Origin: Paracoccaceae bacterium
GTDB lineage: Bacteria > Pseudomonadota > Alphaproteobacteria > Rhodobacterales > Rhodobacteraceae
Assembly (NCBI GenBank): GCA_014762635.1
Contig: JABURR010000070.1
Span: 62,001-126,000 of the forward strand
DNA: 64,000 nucleotides
Direction: 5' to 3'
Shown: positions 61,528 through 64,000 of the stretch, piece after piece
Layout of the letters: every line of letters starts with the position of its first letter
Numbering within the stretch: the first letter of the stretch is position 1
Notes under the pieces: generated by a model
Databases searched by the model: none
Told to the model about the DNA's origin: nothing
The model's input: only the letters and a program-made list of their open reading frames with translations
Position numbers and translations under genes: made by a program

Positions 61528-62901
61528 ATGAGACATGCGCAGGCAGGCCTGATCCCGACCGCCCTTTTCACCCTGATCTCTGGCACCGCCGGGCAGGCCC
61601 AGGGCCTGCCGCCGCTTCCCGACGGGCTTGGCGGGGGCGGGTCCGCCCCGCCGCCACTGCCGATCGAGATCGTGGACGAACCGGTCGCGGCGGCCGATCC
61701 CCTTGGCGGGATCACCTTCACCGGCTTCGCCGAGGTGCGGGCCGGGACACGAACCAACGACACGGCGCTGCACGGGGATGAGACGCTGCAGGAAGCCCGG
61801 CTCCACGTGGATGCCGAGGCCGGGGTCGCCGTCACCGCGCGGCTCTCCTTCGACCTGGTGGCCGATGCGCTGGCCGATGGGGAAACGCAGGACCTTCAAA
61901 CAGGAACTGGCCCGTTCGACCTGCGCGAGGCCAGCATTGGCTTCAGCCCCGCGCCCTTCGCCGAGGTCAAGATCGGTCGGCAGATCCTGACATGGGGTAC
62001 CGGGGACATGCTGTTCATCAACGACTTCTTCCCCAAGGACTATCGCAGCTTCATCTTGGGCCGCGATCAGAGTTACCTGAAGGCGCCCTCCGACGCGGCC
62101 AAGGTTTCGCTGTTCTCGGAGGTGGCGAACCTCGACATCGTCTACACGCCCCAGTTCGACGCCGACCGGTTTCCGGATGGGTCAAGGCTCTCCTACTACG
62201 ATCCGATGGCCGGCGCGCTCTCGGCGGACCCGATCAACGTGGACCGCCCGGACGCGGCATTCGAGGATGACGAGATTGCCCTGCGCCTCTACAGGACCTA
62301 CGGGTCCTACGAGCTGGCGCTCTACCGCTACGACGGCTTCTGGAAGAGCCCCGCCGGCTTCGACACGGGAACGGGCCTTTATACCTTCCCCCGTGTCTCC
62401 GCGACCGGCGCCAGCGTCCGCGGGCCGCTTGGCCCCGGCATCTTCAACATCGAAGCCGGGTATCACGACAGCCTCGACGACCCCTCGGGCAGCGACCCGA
62501 ACCTGCCCAACAGCGAAGTGCGCTGGCTCGCGGGCTACCAGTTCGAGATCGCCCCGGAACTGACCCTGGGCGCGCAGGTCTACCAGGAATGGCTGCAGGA
62601 TTACGCGGCCTATACCGCGGCACTGGCGCCCGGACAGCCCGCGCGAGACGAGCGTCGCGATATCGTGTCCCTGCGCCTGTCGGGCATGTTCCTGAACCAG
62701 ACCGTCCAGGCCTCGCTCTTCTCGCTCTACAGCCCCACGGACGAGGACGGCCTGATCCGCGCCGGGGTGAGCTACAAGCTGGATGACCGTTGGACGCTCT
62801 CGGGTGGTGCGAACCACTTCTTCGGCACCTCGGACGCCACCCCCTACGGCCAGTTCCGCGAGAACTCGAACGTCCACGTCGCGGCCAGGGTCGGGTTCTA
62901 G
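61528..62901 (+). CDS. DUF1302-type outer-membrane beta-barrel protein
   Basis: The 457-residue protein has a signal peptide (ending GQAQ), a Gly/Pro-rich linker (PPLPDGLGGGGSAPPPLP), then a long region of alternating amphipathic strands that ends in a C-terminal phenylalanine (AARVGF), the mark of outer-membrane barrels. The motif KIGRQILTWGTGDMLFINDFF is typical of DUF1302 and alginate-export-like barrels. It is the third gene of the cassette. The start ATG at 61528 overlaps no gene and follows GAGCGG. Confidence 0.8.
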   Translation: MRHAQAGLIPTALFTLISGTAGQAQGLPPLPDGLGGGGSAPPPLPIEIVDEPVAAADPLGGITFTGFAEVRAGTRTNDTALHGDETLQEARLHVDAEAGVAVTARLSFDLVADALADGETQDLQTGTGPFDLREASIGFSPAPFAEVKIGRQILTWGTGDMLFINDFFPKDYRSFILGRDQSYLKAPSDAAKVSLFSEVANLDIVYTPQFDADRFPDGSRLSYYDPMAGALSADPINVDRPDAAFEDDEIALRLYRTYGSYELALYRYDGFWKSPAGFDTGTGLYTFPRVSATGASVRGPLGPGIFNIEAGYHDSLDDPSGSDPNLPNSEVRWLAGYQFEIAPELTLGAQVYQEWLQDYAAYTAALAPGQPARDERRDIVSLRLSGMFLNQTVQASLFSLYSPTDEDGLIRAGVSYKLDDRWTLSGGANHFFGTSDATPYGQFRENSNVHVAARVGF

Positions 62902-63020
62902 GAGACGCCTAGCCCCGGCATTTCCCGGTTGCAGCCCGCCCCGGCGCTCTGCATGTGTTCCAACGGATCGCCCCCCGGGGCCGTCCGATCTTGACGGGAA
63001 AAGCCGAGGCAGGACCGAGA

Positions 63021-64000
63021 ATGCGGACAGGGATAGCGTTTTTGCTGCTGGGCTATGTCCTCAGCCAATTCTACCGCGCGTTCCTTGCGGTTCTGACGCC
63101 CGATCTGGCCCGCGACATCGGCGCCAGTTCCGAGCAACTGGCCCTGGCCTCGGGGCTCTGGTTCATGGCTTTCGCAACGGCGCAATTGCCGGTGGGCTGG
63201 GCGCTTGACCGGTTCGGCCCGCGCTTCACCTCGGCGATCCCGATGGCGCTTTGCGGTGGCGGCGGGGCCCTGCTGTTCGCGCTGGCCCAGGGGCCGACGG
63301 CGATCGTCGTGGCGATGGTCCTGATCGGCATCGGATGTGCGCCGGTTTTGGTGGCAGCCTATTTCATCTATGCCCGCGAATTTCCCGCGCGGATGTTCGG
63401 CACGCTGGCGGGCCTGTCGATCGGGTTGGGGTCGCTCGGCAATATCGCCGGGACGGTGCCCCTTGCCTGGGCCGTGGCCGCCTTTGGCTGGCGAGGTACT
63501 GTCTTCGGGGTCGCGGTTCTGACGCTCGCGGTCGCCGCGGCGATTGCCCGCTATGTCCAGGATCCGGAGCCCGTCCCGCATGAGACGACGGGCGGCTCGC
63601 TGCTCGATCTGCTGAAAGAGCGTTCGCTCTGGCTGATCGCGCCGATGATGCTGGCGGGTTACGCGCCCGCGGCCAATATCCGCGGGCTCTGGGTCGGGCC
63701 GATGATGAGCGATGTCCATGATATGGATGCCGCTGGCATCGGCTGGGTCAGCCTCGCGATGGGGCTGGCCATGGTTGCGGGAAACTTCGTCTACGGTCCG
63801 CTGGACCGACTTCTCGGGTCGCGAAAATGGGGCGTGTTCGGAGGAAATGTTCTGGCGTTCGGCTGCCTGCTGGCGCTCGGCCTCTGGCCCGCGATGGGTT
63901 CGTGGAGCGTGGCGATCTGGCTTGCGGCACTCGGCTTCGTCGGGGCTTCCTACCCGGCGGTGATGGCGCATGGTCGGGCTTTCTTCCCGCCGCACATGGT
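63021..64000 (+). CDS. MFS transporter, 3' end outside the window
   Basis: The frame is open to the window edge, so only about 326 residues are visible. It reads as a major facilitator: ten or so helices, the motif between helices 2 and 3 GWALDRFGPRFTSAIP, and a similar RLLGSRKW loop in the second half. It is likely a small-molecule importer or exporter of the nitrate/oxalate-formate type, but substrate cannot be inferred. The start ATG at 63021 follows GGCAGGA. The gap of 119 bases to the barrel gene shows no terminator. Confidence 0.85.
   Translation, partial: MRTGIAFLLLGYVLSQFYRAFLAVLTPDLARDIGASSEQLALASGLWFMAFATAQLPVGWALDRFGPRFTSAIPMALCGGGGALLFALAQGPTAIVVAMVLIGIGCAPVLVAAYFIYAREFPARMFGTLAGLSIGLGSLGNIAGTVPLAWAVAAFGWRGTVFGVAVLTLAVAAAIARYVQDPEPVPHETTGGSLLDLLKERSLWLIAPMMLAGYAPAANIRGLWVGPMMSDVHDMDAAGIGWVSLAMGLAMVAGNFVYGPLDRLLGSRKWGVFGGNVLAFGCLLALGLWPAMGSWSVAIWLAALGFVGASYPAVMAHGRAFFPPHM

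Overview
The window looks like the chromosome of a GC-rich marine alphaproteobacterium of the Rhodobacteraceae (Roseobacter group). The evidence is indirect but consistent: an FnrL-type regulator next to hemN, a universal stress protein and a complete ccoNOQP-ccoGHIS cluster with FNR boxes; several TRAP transporters; and protein sequences that read like that family throughout. I see no rRNA, tRNA, CRISPR array, prophage, transposase or plasmid gene.

Layout. 1-5.6 kb: leuC-leuD-(membrane protein)-(endonuclease/exonuclease/phosphatase-fold protein)-leuB, closed by a bidirectional terminator. 5.6-11.9 kb: housekeeping and surface genes: OmpA-type lipoprotein, AraC/alkylguanine-DNA methyltransferase fusion, nth, a PfkB kinase, a sulfotransferase divergent from a GT14-like glycosyltransferase, and a HIT protein. 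11.9-15.4 kb: hemE, hemC and hemN. 15.4-25.1 kb: a low-oxygen module (fnrL, a tandem universal stress protein, cbb3 oxidase ccoNOQP and its assembly genes ccoGHIS) with four FNR boxes, followed by a Tag-like gene. 26-29.9 kb: a TRAP uptake system (dctM, an unusually long dctQ, dctP). 30-38.5 kb: a very compact block of hupE/ureJ-like, DUF4198, GDSL esterase, ABC ATPase, FtsX-type permease and P-type ATPase genes, with overlapping start or stop codons at nearly every junction. 38.7-43.6 kb: a polyamine-type ABC importer with an oversized first permease.

43.6-57.5 kb is a divergent catabolic island. Leftward are a thiamine-diphosphate enzyme, a thiolase and two acyl-CoA ligases. Rightward are a TAXI-type TRAP transporter, a FadB-like bifunctional enzyme and two acyl-CoA dehydrogenases that resemble the PimC/PimD pair. 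Together they can import an organic acid, activate it with CoA and carry out full beta-oxidation; the substrate is unknown. 58.1-62.9 kb is an envelope cassette: an RND/MMPL transporter, a LolA-like periplasmic carrier and an outer-membrane barrel, probably for lipid or hydrophobe movement across the envelope. The window ends inside an MFS transporter.

Strongest candidates for something under-described are the catabolic island, the RND-LolA-barrel cassette, the TM2/coiled-coil/DctQ fusion, the long loop in the polyamine-type permease, the gapless 31.2-35.9 kb block and the three tandem hairpins between ccoP and ccoG. All functional calls come from reading the sequence; no database search was run.
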